Origin: Anaerofustis butyriciformans
GTDB taxonomy: Bacteria; Bacillota; Clostridia; Eubacteriales; Anaerofustaceae
Length of the DNA: 64,000 bases
Assembly: GCF_036289385.1 (NCBI RefSeq)
Contig: NZ_JAYFFH010000001.1
Coordinates: 62,001-126,000 of the forward strand
Direction of reading: 5' to 3'
This document shows, piece after piece, positions 17,319 to 25,684 of this stretch. The notes under the pieces were generated by a model, which saw nothing but the letters and a program-made list of their open reading frames with translations, did not search any database and was not told where the DNA came from. The position numbers were made by a program, and so were the translations under genes. Positions within the stretch are counted from its first letter, which is position 1; the number at the start of each line of letters is the position of its first letter.

Positions 17319-17747
17319 ATGGAACAAAATAAAGTAGATATGTTTTTAATATCAAATTCTGAATATTTTCCTGAAGAAAATATGATGTTAATAAGAGAAA
17401 GGTTGCAAGCGCTTCCTGATGAATGTTTTGTTCAACTATCAACAATGCAGTTTAAATCACCTGTTGTAATGTTGATTGTTTCTTTATTAGTTGGAGGACT
17501 TGGTGTTGATAGAATGATGCTTGGTGAGGGTAGCCTTGGTGTATTGAAACTTCTTACAGCTGGTGGATGTGGTATCTGGACTATAATAGATTGGTTTATG
17601 ATTATGGGAAATACAAAAGAAAAGAATGTATTGAAATTAATGAATGCTATAAATATGATACAATCTAATCCTTATGGTCAAACAAATTACAACCAATATA
17701 ATCAAAATAACCAAAATGATAATATTATAGATGTTGACGAACAATAA
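17319..17747 (+). CDS. TM2-domain membrane protein
   Basis: A 142-residue protein. A soluble N-terminal part (residues 1-45) precedes a TM2 domain: two close hydrophobic helices (about 48-66 and 80-97) joined by GVDRMMLGEGSLGVLKLLT, matching the family's G-x-DRFYLG-type turn. The C-terminal 30 residues are rich in Asn and Gln and end acidic. TM2 proteins are widespread and mostly of unknown role. SD GAGAGGAG at 17304-17311. Own promoter and terminator. Confidence 0.85.
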   Translation: MEQNKVDMFLISNSEYFPEENMMLIRERLQALPDECFVQLSTMQFKSPVVMLIVSLLVGGLGVDRMMLGEGSLGVLKLLTAGGCGIWTIIDWFMIMGNTKEKNVLKLMNAINMIQSNPYGQTNYNQYNQNNQNDNIIDVDEQ

Positions 17748-17751
17748 AAAT

Positions 17752-17777
17752 AAAAAGCAGTTTTTACTGCTTTTTAT
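17752..17777. terminator. Bidirectional terminator, TM2 gene and Rgg-like gene
   Basis: Stem AAAAAGCAGT / ACTGCTTTTT, loop TTTT, with T runs on both strands; it overlaps the 3' end of the leftward regulator gene. Confidence 0.85.
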
Positions 17778-18636
17778 TTTTTATTACATTAAAACATTCA
17801 TTCAACATATTAATTATTTCTAATTGATTTGTTAAATATAAAATCTTTTTTGCTTCATTAATTTTGATTATTCCTTTTTCTTCCTTATTTACAATATATA
17901 AATATATTCCTTCAAAATACATTGTAAGCACATTCCAATGTAGCATAGTTATATCGTCTGTTATCTCTTTTAATCTTTTTATTACTGATTTTATTATAAT
18001 GTATTCTTTTTCTATGAATAAATAATATATGTTATTTATAAGTAAATGAGAAAGATTTATTTTAAAATTCGGATAGTTTTTATATTTTTCCATGTTTTCC
18101 CATGCTAAAATAAAAAGCTCAGTTCTGTCTTCGTCAAATATAAAATTCATATCTGAAAATATTTTGATTTCTTCCAGTGTCCAACTTTCTGTGGCAAAAA
18201 GATAATTTTTTATATATTGTTTTGCCTTTTTGCATTCTTCTTTTTTTAATATGTTTTCTTTTAGATTAATATTTTTAAGTAATGTCAGTTGCATATATTT
18301 TAAATTAGTTTTTGTATCATTATAATTAATCGTTTTATTGATATTTTCTAATTCTTTTGTTATATACTTACAACTCGTTTTTAAATTGTTTGTATTTATA
18401 TTTTCCATAATATTATCAAGTTTTGATAATTTATATTTATTATGTATAAATATCATTTCTTCAGGAGAAACCATTATTCTATTTAATATTTCAAGCATTT
18501 TACTAAATTTTATGTCATACATTCCTTTTTCAAAATCAATGGCAAAAGATTTGCTTAATATACCGATGTAAGTTTCTTTTAAAGTGATATTTTTATTTGT
18601 TCTTATTTGTTTTATTGTAGGTCCGTATTTTTCCAT
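17764..18636 (-). CDS. Rgg/MutR-like transcriptional regulator
   Basis: A 290-residue protein with an N-terminal helix-turn-helix (about residues 5-60) and an all-helical C-terminal part typical of Rgg/GadR/MutR regulators, which carry TPR-like repeats that bind short peptides. The HTH recognition region reads LSKSFAIDFEKGMYDIKFSKMLEILN and is followed by SPEEMIF, closely paralleling the family's S-x-F-x-x-FE-x-G pattern. In streptococci such proteins respond to secreted peptide pheromones encoded beside them; whether that holds here is unknown. A divergent 53-aa gene starts 120 bases away. SD GAGGT precedes the ATG. No DNA-binding specificity can be read from sequence. Confidence 0.75.
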   Translation of the reverse strand: MEKYGPTIKQIRTNKNITLKETYIGILSKSFAIDFEKGMYDIKFSKMLEILNRIMVSPEEMIFIHNKYKLSKLDNIMENINTNNLKTSCKYITKELENINKTINYNDTKTNLKYMQLTLLKNINLKENILKKEECKKAKQYIKNYLFATESWTLEEIKIFSDMNFIFDEDRTELFILAWENMEKYKNYPNFKINLSHLLINNIYYLFIEKEYIIIKSVIKRLKEITDDITMLHWNVLTMYFEGIYLYIVNKEEKGIIKINEAKKILYLTNQLEIINMLNECFNVIKNKKQ

Positions 18637-18716
18637 TTTATTACCTCAAATAAATAATAATATATATTTTATCAATAATTTATTTTAGTTGGAATACTCG
18701 TACTTTTTAAAATTTT

Positions 18717-18742
18717 AATATATTTTAAATATAAAATATATT
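18717..18742 (+). promoter_or_regulatory. AT-only inverted repeat before the 53-aa gene
   Basis: AATATATTTTA (18717-18727) and TAAAATATATT (18732-18742), 11 bp, perfect, 4-base spacer, abutting the SD AAGGAGG at 18743-18749. Candidate operator for the divergent regulator, or a leader hairpin. A weak -35-like TTGGAA lies at 18689-18694. In AT-rich DNA such repeats also arise by chance. Confidence 0.4.
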
Positions 18743-18755
18743 AAGGAGGTAGATT

Positions 18756-18917
18756 ATGGAGAAAAGAAAATATAAATTTAAAATATGGAAATATGGAATT
18801 GGACTATTAAAACAAGAAAATGATTATGATAATACAGATATAATGAATAAGATTGATATGTTGGAAGAGAAAATAAAAAATTTTGAAAATAAACTAAATG
18901 ATGCTTTTAAATTATAA
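18756..18917 (+). CDS. 53-aa small protein divergent from Rgg-like regulator
   Basis: ATG at 18756 to TAA at 18915-18917, 53 residues, beginning MEKRKYKFKIWKYGIGLLKQ. It has a near-perfect SD, AAGGAGG at 18743-18749, 6 bases before the ATG, and a strong terminator directly after the stop, which together support a real gene. The first half is basic with an aromatic/hydrophobic core (KIWKYGIGLL); the second half is acidic then helix-forming (IDMLEEKIKNFENKLNDAF), with heptad-like spacing. There is no clear signal peptide, no cysteine and no leader cleavage motif. Family unknown. It could be a peptide precursor or a small regulator partner. Confidence 0.65.
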   Translation: MEKRKYKFKIWKYGIGLLKQENDYDNTDIMNKIDMLEEKIKNFENKLNDAFKL

Positions 18918-18946
18918 AAAGGAAGAATAAGCATTCTTCCTTTTTT
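18916..18946 (+). terminator. Terminator of the 53-aa gene
   Basis: Stem AAAAGGAAGAAT / ATTCTTCCTTTT, loop AAGC, followed by a run of T. Confidence 0.9.
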
Positions 18947-19013
18947 GTATGATATAAATTTTTTATACCATATAATATTAAGTTTGAGAGGTAATATAAT
19001 TAGGGAGGGTTTC

Positions 19014-19178
19014 CTATTTGGCTTTTAATTTAAATGAAAGACAATCAGTACAGTCACATTGTGTTGGATGTGATTCATGTGTACCTACCTTGATTGAATC
19101 AAGAGAACAATAGTTGCAGTCATTACAATTATATTCACAGCTTTTAACATCGCATTCGATTGAAGTATTTTTATTCAT
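19014..19178 (-). CDS. DUF1540-family cysteine-rich protein
   Basis: A 54-residue protein with seven cysteines spaced CDVKSCEYNCNDCNYCSLDSIKVG ... CDCTDC read in two blocks, the DUF1540 pattern seen in clostridia and bacilli. Probably metal-binding, function not known. The frame extends six codons further upstream, but AGGAGG on the minus strand (19185-19190) would then be inside the gene; it sits 6 bases before the ATG at 19178, so that start is chosen. It lies 78 bases downstream of the deacetylase gene on the same strand and might be cotranscribed. Confidence 0.8.
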   Translation of the reverse strand: MNKNTSIECDVKSCEYNCNDCNYCSLDSIKVGTHESHPTQCDCTDCLSFKLKAK

Positions 19179-19256
19179 GTTTTTCCTCCTGTACATTTTA
19201 AAGTCGTAACTTTTGGTTACGTATTTAGTATGTGGAGAAAAAATAAAAATATTATT

Positions 19257-20051
19257 TTATTTTGTTAAATCATCTAAACTTTTAAAGGTATATCCTTCCT
19301 TTTTAAGTGTTGTAATTAAATCTTTTAAAACTAAGCTGTTTGTTTTTGATGTTGAATGTAAAAGCATTACACAACCGTTATGCATTCTAGGCATTATTTT
19401 TTCAAATACACTGCTGAAACTTTTTTGTTCGTTATTGTTCCAGTCAACATATGCAAGTGACCAAAAAATTGTTTTGTATCCCATGCTGTTTGCAATAGAA
19501 AGAGTATGCTCGTTGAACGTTCCTTCCGGAGGCCTTAAATATTTTTTTAATTCTTTACCTGTTGTTTTTTTGTATAAATCTTCCAAATCTGTAAGTTGTT
19601 TTTTGAATTCTTCGTCACTTACATATCTTAAATCTTTGTGTGAATATGTATGATTTCCTACTATATGACCTTCATTAATCATTCTTTTTACCAAATCGGG
19701 ATTTTTTTCTATGTAATTACCTACCAGAAAAAAGGCGGCAGGGACTTTTTCTTCTTTTAAGGTGTCGAGTATTTTAGATGTATATCCATTTTCATAACCT
19801 GCATCAAATGTAAGATAAATAACTTTTTGATTTTCATCTCCCACATAGTACGCATTATATTTTTCTAATGTTTCTTTATCTGCATTTCCTACAGGTTGTT
19901 TGTTTTCTTTATAATTTCCAAGTCCCCACTGAGTTTTATCAATACCTGCATTGATATTATGTAAAAATAGGATAAATATTGTAATTAAAAAAATAATGAA
20001 TACTAAAATAGAAAAAAACATTTTAATTTTTTTACCGTTTAAATTAATCAT
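19257..20051 (-). CDS. PdaA-like polysaccharide deacetylase
   Basis: A 264-residue protein with an N-terminal membrane segment (about residues 12-31) and an extracellular NodB-fold catalytic domain. Carbohydrate esterase 4 motifs are present: LTFDAGYENG (motif 1, metal Asp), HIVGNHTYSH (motif 2, H-x-x-x-H), RPPEGTFN (motif 3), and LLHSTSKT (motif 5). The LTFD-x-GYENGYT form and the Trp-rich SLAYVDW segment match PdaA, which removes acetyl from MurNAc so that muramic delta-lactam of the spore cortex can form. A spore role is therefore likely but not proven. SD AGGAGG precedes ATG. Confidence 0.85.
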   Translation of the reverse strand: MINLNGKKIKMFFSILVFIIFLITIFILFLHNINAGIDKTQWGLGNYKENKQPVGNADKETLEKYNAYYVGDENQKVIYLTFDAGYENGYTSKILDTLKEEKVPAAFFLVGNYIEKNPDLVKRMINEGHIVGNHTYSHKDLRYVSDEEFKKQLTDLEDLYKKTTGKELKKYLRPPEGTFNEHTLSIANSMGYKTIFWSLAYVDWNNNEQKSFSSVFEKIMPRMHNGCVMLLHSTSKTNSLVLKDLITTLKKEGYTFKSLDDLTK

Positions 20052-20123
20052 AAAAAGCCTCCTAATAGATTATATTTACAAACTTCAGTTTTATGATTAA
20101 TTATAGTATTGGTTTATAAAAAG

Positions 20124-20149
20124 AAAAAAACACCTTGCGGTGTTTTTTC
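20124..20149. terminator. Orphan terminator-like hairpin
   Basis: Stem AAAAAACACC / GGTGTTTTTT, loop TTGC, T runs on both strands (longer on the minus strand). It lies 73 bases upstream of the leftward deacetylase gene, so on that strand it would act in the leader. Confidence 0.7.
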
Positions 20150-20393
20150 ACTAAAACAAAACAATATCAATTTCAAAGGGTAAAAATATATTATATAAAA
20201 TTTGGAAACATTAATTTTATATTTCTATATTTTACATTGTTATTATAAATAATAAATATTAAATTAAAATGATAAAAAAATTAATAATTAATAAATTTTA
20301 TTTTTTTATTATTGCCTTATATAAAAAATTTATTCAAAAATTTTAAAAAAGAGGCTATATTAAGGTTATAAAAGGATTTATTGGTGCTTAAAA

Positions 20394-20422
20394 TTGACAT
20401 TGATTTTATATAGTGATATAAT
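20394..20422 (+). promoter_or_regulatory. Consensus sigma-A promoter of typA
   Basis: TTGACA at 20394-20399 and TATAAT at 20417-20422, spacer 17: a full match to consensus. Leader of about 63 bases. Confidence 0.85.
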
Positions 20423-20492
20423 TTTTTAGTTAATGAATATTAGCGTGCTTATGCACATTTTATAAAATAAAAAAAGTTAGAAGGATGAATTA

Positions 20493-22331
20493 ATGAAGAA
20501 AGAAAATATAAGAAATATTGCAATCATTGCTCATGTAGACCACGGTAAAACTACATTAATAGATGCAATGCTTAAACAAAGCGGTACATTCAGAGAAAAT
20601 GAAGATGTAAATGAAAGAGTAATGGACTCAAATGATCTTGAAAGAGAAAGAGGAATTACTATTTTAGCTAAAAATACATCAGTATACTATGATGATATTA
20701 AAATCAACATTGTAGACACACCTGGACATGCTGACTTCGGGGGAGAAGTTGAAAGAAGTCTTTCTCTTGTAAATGGAGTTATTCTTCTTGCTGATGCTTT
20801 TGAAGGTTGTATGCCTCAAACAAGATTTGTTCTTAAAAAAGCATTGGAACAAAACTTACCTGTAATAATAGTTATAAACAAAGTAGATAGAGAAAATTCA
20901 ACACCTGAAAAAATTGCCGATGATGTATTGGAATTATTTATAGATCTTGAAGCTGATGAAAGCTATCTTGATTCAAAAGTTCTTTTTGCTTCTGCAAAAC
21001 AAGGCTGGGCAAGTGAAACACCTGTAAAAAAAGATGATAACCTTGAAGTATTATTTAAGGCTATAAAAGAAAATATTCCTTGTCCTACAGGAGATGAAGA
21101 AAAGCCTTTCCAATTCCTTGTATCAAACATTGAATATGATGAATACACAGGAAGACTTGCAATCGGTAAAATTGAAAGAGGTCATGTTCAAGCAAATGAC
21201 ATGGTAAGTATTGCAAGAAAAGAAGGAAATGTTACAAAAGGTAAAATTTCTCAACTTTATACTTATGAAGGACTTAAAAAAGTTCCTTGTCAAAAGGCAA
21301 GCGCCGGAGAAATCGTATGTATAGCAGGTATTGCAGATATTAACATAGGAGAAACAATCGGAGCTGTTGACAATGTAGAGGCTGTTCCTTTTGTTGAAAT
21401 AGATAAACCTGTACTTTCAATGAACTTTTCCGTAAACACTTCACCACTAGCCGGAATGGACGGAAAATATGTAACAAGCAGACATCTTAGAAATAGATTA
21501 TTCAGAGAACTTCTATCAAATATTTCTCTAGAAGTAAAACCTACTGACAGTGCAGATACTTACAAAGTATCAGGAAGAGGAGAACTTCATCTTTCAATTC
21601 TTATAGAAAATATGAGAAGAGAAGGTTATGAATTTATGGTATCAAAACCAACTGTTATAACAAAAGAAATAGACGGCGTTTTATGTGAACCTTTTGAAAG
21701 ACTTGTTGTTGATGTTGATGATGAATATACAGGAACAGTTATAGAAAGCTGTGCAACAAGAAAAGGTGAACTTTTAAATATGGATAAATCAAGTGATAAA
21801 TATACAAGACTTGAATTTATGATTCCTTCAAGAGGACTAATCGGATACAGAAGTGAACTTATGACAGCTACAAAAGGTACTGCTGTTGTAAACTCAAACT
21901 TTGAAAAATATATGCCATATAAAGGAGATCTTGAAGGCAGAAGCAGAGGTTCTTTAATTGCTAGTGAACCTGGAGAAAGTATTACTTACGGTTTATACAA
22001 TGCACAAGAAAGAGGTACATTGTTTATCGGACCAAATACTACTGTTTATGAAGGAATGGTTGTAGGGGAAAACTCAAGACCTGACGATATGACTGTAAAT
22101 GTATGTAAGAGAAAACAAGTTACAAATATGCGTGCTGCGGGAAGTGATGAAGCATTAAGACTTACACCTCACAGACAATTAAGTTTGGAACAATATCTTG
22201 AATTTATAAATGACGATGAACTTTTGGAAGTAACACCAAATCATCTAAGAGTAAGAAAAGAAATCCTTGATAAACAACTTAGAATTAAAGCTGAAAACAG
22301 AAAAAGACAACAACAAAAAATGGGTAACTAA
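20493..22331 (+). CDS. typA: Ribosome-associated GTPase TypA/BipA
   Basis: A 612-residue translational GTPase that acts on the ribosome, in known species during cold or other stress and in 50S assembly. GTP motifs: AHVDHGKTT (G1, near residue 12), RGITI with upstream ERE (G2), DTPGHADF (G3), NKVDR (G4). EF-G-like domains II, III and V follow, and the C-terminal TypA-specific domain contains SRGLIGYRSE and TPHRQLSLEQ. Length matches the family. SD GAAGGA at 20479-20484. Single gene between a consensus promoter and a terminator. Confidence 0.96.
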   Translation: MKKENIRNIAIIAHVDHGKTTLIDAMLKQSGTFRENEDVNERVMDSNDLERERGITILAKNTSVYYDDIKINIVDTPGHADFGGEVERSLSLVNGVILLADAFEGCMPQTRFVLKKALEQNLPVIIVINKVDRENSTPEKIADDVLELFIDLEADESYLDSKVLFASAKQGWASETPVKKDDNLEVLFKAIKENIPCPTGDEEKPFQFLVSNIEYDEYTGRLAIGKIERGHVQANDMVSIARKEGNVTKGKISQLYTYEGLKKVPCQKASAGEIVCIAGIADINIGETIGAVDNVEAVPFVEIDKPVLSMNFSVNTSPLAGMDGKYVTSRHLRNRLFRELLSNISLEVKPTDSADTYKVSGRGELHLSILIENMRREGYEFMVSKPTVITKEIDGVLCEPFERLVVDVDDEYTGTVIESCATRKGELLNMDKSSDKYTRLEFMIPSRGLIGYRSELMTATKGTAVVNSNFEKYMPYKGDLEGRSRGSLIASEPGESITYGLYNAQERGTLFIGPNTTVYEGMVVGENSRPDDMTVNVCKRKQVTNMRAAGSDEALRLTPHRQLSLEQYLEFINDDELLEVTPNHLRVRKEILDKQLRIKAENRKRQQQKMGN

Positions 22332-22357
22332 AAAGAGCCATAAAGGCTCTTTTTTTA
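22330..22357 (+). terminator. Terminator of typA
   Basis: Stem AAAAAGAGCC / GGCTCTTTTT, loop ATAAA, followed by T. Confidence 0.9.
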
Positions 22358-22450
22358 TAAAATAATTTTTTAATTTTTTAAAATATTTTAAAGAATTATA
22401 TAAAATAATGTGATATAATTCTCTTTGATTTTGTTATTTTTAGAGGTAGT

Positions 22451-22966
22451 ATGAATATAATAATAGGCAATATAATTTCTTTTATAGCAGCATTATTTAT
22501 GATACTAAGTTGCATGGTAAATAACAGAAGCAGGGTTTTTATGTTTCAGTTTATAAATGCTTTGTTGCTTGCGGTAGCATCTATATTTTTTGTTTCCTAT
22601 GCAGGCGTAGCATCTCTTATTTTATCTGCAATAAGAAATTTTATTGTTTCAAAAGATAAATTTACAAAAAATATAATGATTGTTTTTATGATACTGTCTT
22701 TTATTATTGGTATTATTGTAAACAATAGGGGATTTATAGGTTTTCTTCCGATTCTTGCAACACTGCAATATACATTTTGCAGTTATTACATTAAAGATGT
22801 ACAGGGAACAAGGTACAGTATTTGGATTAACTTATTTATGTGGGTTATATATTCCTTTAGTATTTTAGATTTTTCTACGGGAATATCCGATTTTACAACT
22901 CTTGTAATTAATACAGTATCAATTTTTAAATATAAAAAAGAAAATAAAGAAATACAGGTAAATTAA
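22451..22966 (+). CDS. YgjV-like inner membrane protein
   Basis: A 171-residue polytopic protein with about six hydrophobic helices and short polar loops, resembling the YgjV (Imp-YgjV) family of unknown function. Characteristic spots are the Asn-rich helix starts (IIIGNIISFIAALF, QFINALLLA), SAIRNFIVSKDKF, and NNRGFIGFLPILATLQY. A -10-like TATAAT is at 22414-22419; GAGGT SD at 22443-22447. It is followed 33 bases later by a paralogue of the same length and topology. Confidence 0.75.
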   Translation: MNIIIGNIISFIAALFMILSCMVNNRSRVFMFQFINALLLAVASIFFVSYAGVASLILSAIRNFIVSKDKFTKNIMIVFMILSFIIGIIVNNRGFIGFLPILATLQYTFCSYYIKDVQGTRYSIWINLFMWVIYSFSILDFSTGISDFTTLVINTVSIFKYKKENKEIQVN

Positions 22967-22999
22967 AATATTACAAAATACAAAATTGAGAGGGAATAA

Positions 23000-23527
23000 A
23001 TGAACATAATAATAGGAAATGTAATATCTTTAATTGCTACTTGTTTTATGATAAGCAGTAGTTTAGTTGATAAAAGAAAAACACTTTTTATTCTTCAAAC
23101 AATAAATGCTCTTTTACTTATTATTTCATCTTTATTTTTGGGAGCATATTCAGGAATAATTGCATTGATTGCAACAGCAGTAAGAAATTATGCTATATCC
23201 ATAGATAAATACTCTAAAAAATTAATGATAATTTGTACTGTTTTTACCATTGTTTTTGGGTTAATATCAAATAACAGAGGTATTATAGGATTTCTGCCAA
23301 TAATAGCAACATGTGAATATTCAATATGCAGTTTTTACTTTAAAGGCATAAGGGAAACAAAAATGAGTTTATGTATAAATTTATTTTTATGGGTTATGTA
23401 TTCAATAAGTATTTTAGATATATCTACTGCTCTTACGGATTCTACTACATTTGTTATAACATCAATTTATTTAATAAAGAATTCTAAGAAGAAAAATAAT
23501 ATATTACCAAATGAAGATACTCTTTAG
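23000..23527 (+). CDS. YgjV-like inner membrane protein, tandem paralogue
   Basis: A 175-residue membrane protein clearly homologous to the preceding gene over its whole length: both have IIIGN at the start, an INALLL helix, A-x-RN in the first cytoplasmic loop and NNRG-x-IGFLPI in the middle. Divergence elsewhere shows an old tandem duplication. SD GAGAGGGA at 22988-22995. Function unknown; two diverged copies side by side could form a hetero-oligomer, but this is a guess. A terminator overlaps its stop codon. Confidence 0.75.
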   Translation: MNIIIGNVISLIATCFMISSSLVDKRKTLFILQTINALLLIISSLFLGAYSGIIALIATAVRNYAISIDKYSKKLMIICTVFTIVFGLISNNRGIIGFLPIIATCEYSICSFYFKGIRETKMSLCINLFLWVMYSISILDISTALTDSTTFVITSIYLIKNSKKKNNILPNEDTL

Positions 23528-23540
23528 GGGTATCTTTTAT
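23514..23540 (+). terminator. Terminator overlapping the stop of the second YgjV-like gene
   Basis: Stem AAGATAC / GTATCTT with a 9-base loop containing the TAG stop, then TTTATTATT. Confidence 0.6.
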
Positions 23541-23602
23541 TATTTGTAAATAAATCGTTTATATGGTAATATATTTAAAAATTAAATTTATTGGTGAAAA
23601 GT

Positions 23603-25030
23603 ATGGACGAAAATAAAAACAGAGAAGAAGCAAAGACTTTTGACGATTATTTGATGACTTATTTAACTGATGATAAGAATATTTTAGATGAAAAAGACAG
23701 TGTCGAAAAAGATAAAATGCTTCTTGAGAAAGAAAATTACGATATAAGTATTCAAAAAAAATATTTTGAACAGTTAGAGGATGAAAAGAAAAAGGAAAAC
23801 AACCTTTACGAAGATGATAATAAGTCTTTTATAGAAGAAAATAACGAAGATAAAGAAATTCAAAATAACATTTATCAAAAAGATAATAAAAATTCAAATG
23901 CAGATTTCCTTCCAGATTTAGCAATGATTCTTTGTCTTGCTTTAGTTGTGGGAATGGTTATGATAAAAGGCATTGGAGTTTTTCATGGGCTTGAAAGTCT
24001 GCTTTTCTTAATGCTTTGGGCAAGTGTACTGGTTTATGTTTCAATTATCATTCATGAAGGCGGACATTTTGTTTTTGGACTACTATCGGGATATAAGTTT
24101 GCTTCTTTTAGAATAGCAAATATGATGTTTATAAAAAGTGGAAAAAGGCTTACATATAAAAAATATCATATACCGGGAACAGGTGGACAATGTTTAATGA
24201 TTCCTCCTGATATAAAAAGTGATGATTATGATTTCCCTTATGTTTTATATAGCTTTGGTGGTGTGATTTTCAATTTATTATTTGGAATAATCTGTTTTTT
24301 ATTATATATTTCTCTTCCTTATATTATAGTTCTTTCGGAAGGTTTTATAGTTGCAAGTGCATTAAGTTTGTATTTTGCAATGTTAAACGGAATCCCAAGA
24401 CGTGTTGGAGGGATAGCCAATGATGGTGCAAATGCTCTTTATCTTGATGAAGATTTGAATACAAAAAAGGCTTTTTATGCTCAGCTTAAAATTAATGGTC
24501 TTCTTACAAAAGGCATAAGATATAAGGATATGGATGAAAGGCTTTTTGAAGTTGACGAAAAAGCGAATTGTAAAAATCCTTTGGTTAGCGCAATGTTTAA
24601 TTTTAGAGTATGTTATCTAATTGATAAAAGAGAATTTGATAAAGCAAGAGAGCTTATAGAATATTCTTTAGATAACATTGATGATATGTTAAGTGTTCAT
24701 AAAAGTGAAATAAAAAGCGAATTATTCTTTTTGGAACTTATTGGTGATTGCAGGGATGAAAAAATTACACAGATATACGATGAAGATTTAAAAAGATATA
24801 TAGCTGTAACACAGAATTATTATATTTCAAGAAGAAGACAGCTTTATGCATACGAACTTTTATATAATAAAGATGAAGAAAAAGCAAGAGAACAACTTGA
24901 TGCATTTAAGGTTATTGGAAAGAATTATCCTTATGAAGTAGAAATTGATGGAGAGATAGAACTTTTACATCTTGTCCATGATAAAGCTTTGGAAAGAGGA
25001 ATAATAGAAGAAGATAATAAAGAAGATTAA
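23603..25030 (+). CDS. M50-like membrane metalloprotease
   Basis: A 475-residue protein. Residues 1-110 are soluble, highly charged and coiled-coil-like (many Glu, Lys, Asn). Then come several hydrophobic helices; the second carries H151-E-G-G-H155 in IIIHEGGHFVFGLLSGY, the zinc motif of site-2-protease-like (M50) enzymes. The usual downstream NPDG motif is replaced by a region reading RRVGGIANDGANAL (about residues 268-281), in which NDG may supply the third ligand. The C-terminal 190 residues are soluble and helical. Start: ATG 23603 with SD GGTGA at 23593-23597, rather than an in-frame TTG that overlaps the SD. Substrate unknown. Confidence 0.75.
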   Translation: MDENKNREEAKTFDDYLMTYLTDDKNILDEKDSVEKDKMLLEKENYDISIQKKYFEQLEDEKKKENNLYEDDNKSFIEENNEDKEIQNNIYQKDNKNSNADFLPDLAMILCLALVVGMVMIKGIGVFHGLESLLFLMLWASVLVYVSIIIHEGGHFVFGLLSGYKFASFRIANMMFIKSGKRLTYKKYHIPGTGGQCLMIPPDIKSDDYDFPYVLYSFGGVIFNLLFGIICFLLYISLPYIIVLSEGFIVASALSLYFAMLNGIPRRVGGIANDGANALYLDEDLNTKKAFYAQLKINGLLTKGIRYKDMDERLFEVDEKANCKNPLVSAMFNFRVCYLIDKREFDKARELIEYSLDNIDDMLSVHKSEIKSELFFLELIGDCRDEKITQIYDEDLKRYIAVTQNYYISRRRQLYAYELLYNKDEEKAREQLDAFKVIGKNYPYEVEIDGEIELLHLVHDKALERGIIEEDNKED

Positions 25031-25060
25031 AAAAAAGAAACCATTATGGTTTCTTTTTTT
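25031..25060. terminator. Bidirectional terminator
   Basis: Stem AAAAAAGAAACC / GGTTTCTTTTTT with a 5-base loop, between the protease gene and the leftward UPF0316 gene. Confidence 0.9.
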
Positions 25061-25616
25061 ATCTACGTCTTCTTACTCCATACATATATCCGCCTTCCAT
25101 TGTTACAATATCGTTTATTGTAATTACACAGTCGGGAACGTTTTGATAGGCAATATTCATGGCTTCTTCAACTCTTTTTCTGTTTACATGAAGTTTTAAA
25201 ATATATCTTGTATGATTAAAACCTTCACCTTTCATTATTGTTACGCCGAATTTATTATCTCTAAGTGTCTTAGCAAGGTCTTCACCTGTAACACCTCTTA
25301 CGTTTATTTCCATGCTTACATATCCAAGAGCGATTTTCTTTTCAATTACTATTCCAACATAAATACCCACTGCATATCCTAAAGCATAGAATAGAGCTTT
25401 CCATAAATCTTCTTGAAGTGTAGATAAAACACTTGATGCAACAAATATCCATAGAATGATAACAACAAAACCAACCAGACTGCCAAGTTCTTTTTGACCT
25501 TTATTTATTAAAACGATTCTTATTGTATCAAGCGATATTTCAAGAACTTTAAGGCAGAAAATCGTCATATAAACGATTGGACCTGACTGCGTTAAAAAAT
25601 TAATTAAAAAATCCAT
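25059..25616 (-). CDS. UPF0316 / DUF2179 membrane protein
   Basis: A 185-residue protein with three hydrophobic helices in its first 90 residues (YMTIFCLKVLEISLDTIR at the start is the family hallmark) and a C-terminal DUF2179 domain of about 75 residues, containing EINVRGVTGEDLAKTLR and YILKLHVNRKR. Homologues such as Bacillus YebE are of unknown function. A minus-strand promoter with TATACT lies about 45 bases upstream. Monocistronic. Confidence 0.88.
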   Translation of the reverse strand: MDFLINFLTQSGPIVYMTIFCLKVLEISLDTIRIVLINKGQKELGSLVGFVVIILWIFVASSVLSTLQEDLWKALFYALGYAVGIYVGIVIEKKIALGYVSMEINVRGVTGEDLAKTLRDNKFGVTIMKGEGFNHTRYILKLHVNRKRVEEAMNIAYQNVPDCVITINDIVTMEGGYMYGVRRRR

Positions 25617-25684
25617 TTTTCACCTCTAAGATATTTTCTTACTTGTAGTATACTATTTTATGTAACAAAGTAAAGAAAAATAAT

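Larger units (their letters stand above)
20052..20492. other. Divergent intergenic region, deacetylase and typA
   Basis: 441 bases of AT-rich DNA. It holds a terminator-like hairpin at 20124-20149, a consensus promoter for typA at 20394-20422, and a small GTGC/GCAC hairpin at 20445-20456 in the typA leader. No open frame with a credible SD was found. The hairpin position, downstream of neither gene, is unexplained. Confidence 0.6.

Noticed and set aside
19205..19221. CGTAAC-TTTTG-GTTACG inverted repeat between DUF1540 and deacetylase genes
   Set aside because: Only 6-bp arms with no T tract or promoter link; too weak to call a site.
20093..20118. Eight-codon frame just before the hairpin at 20124, like a leader peptide
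   Set aside because: No SD and no regulatory-codon pattern; too short to support.
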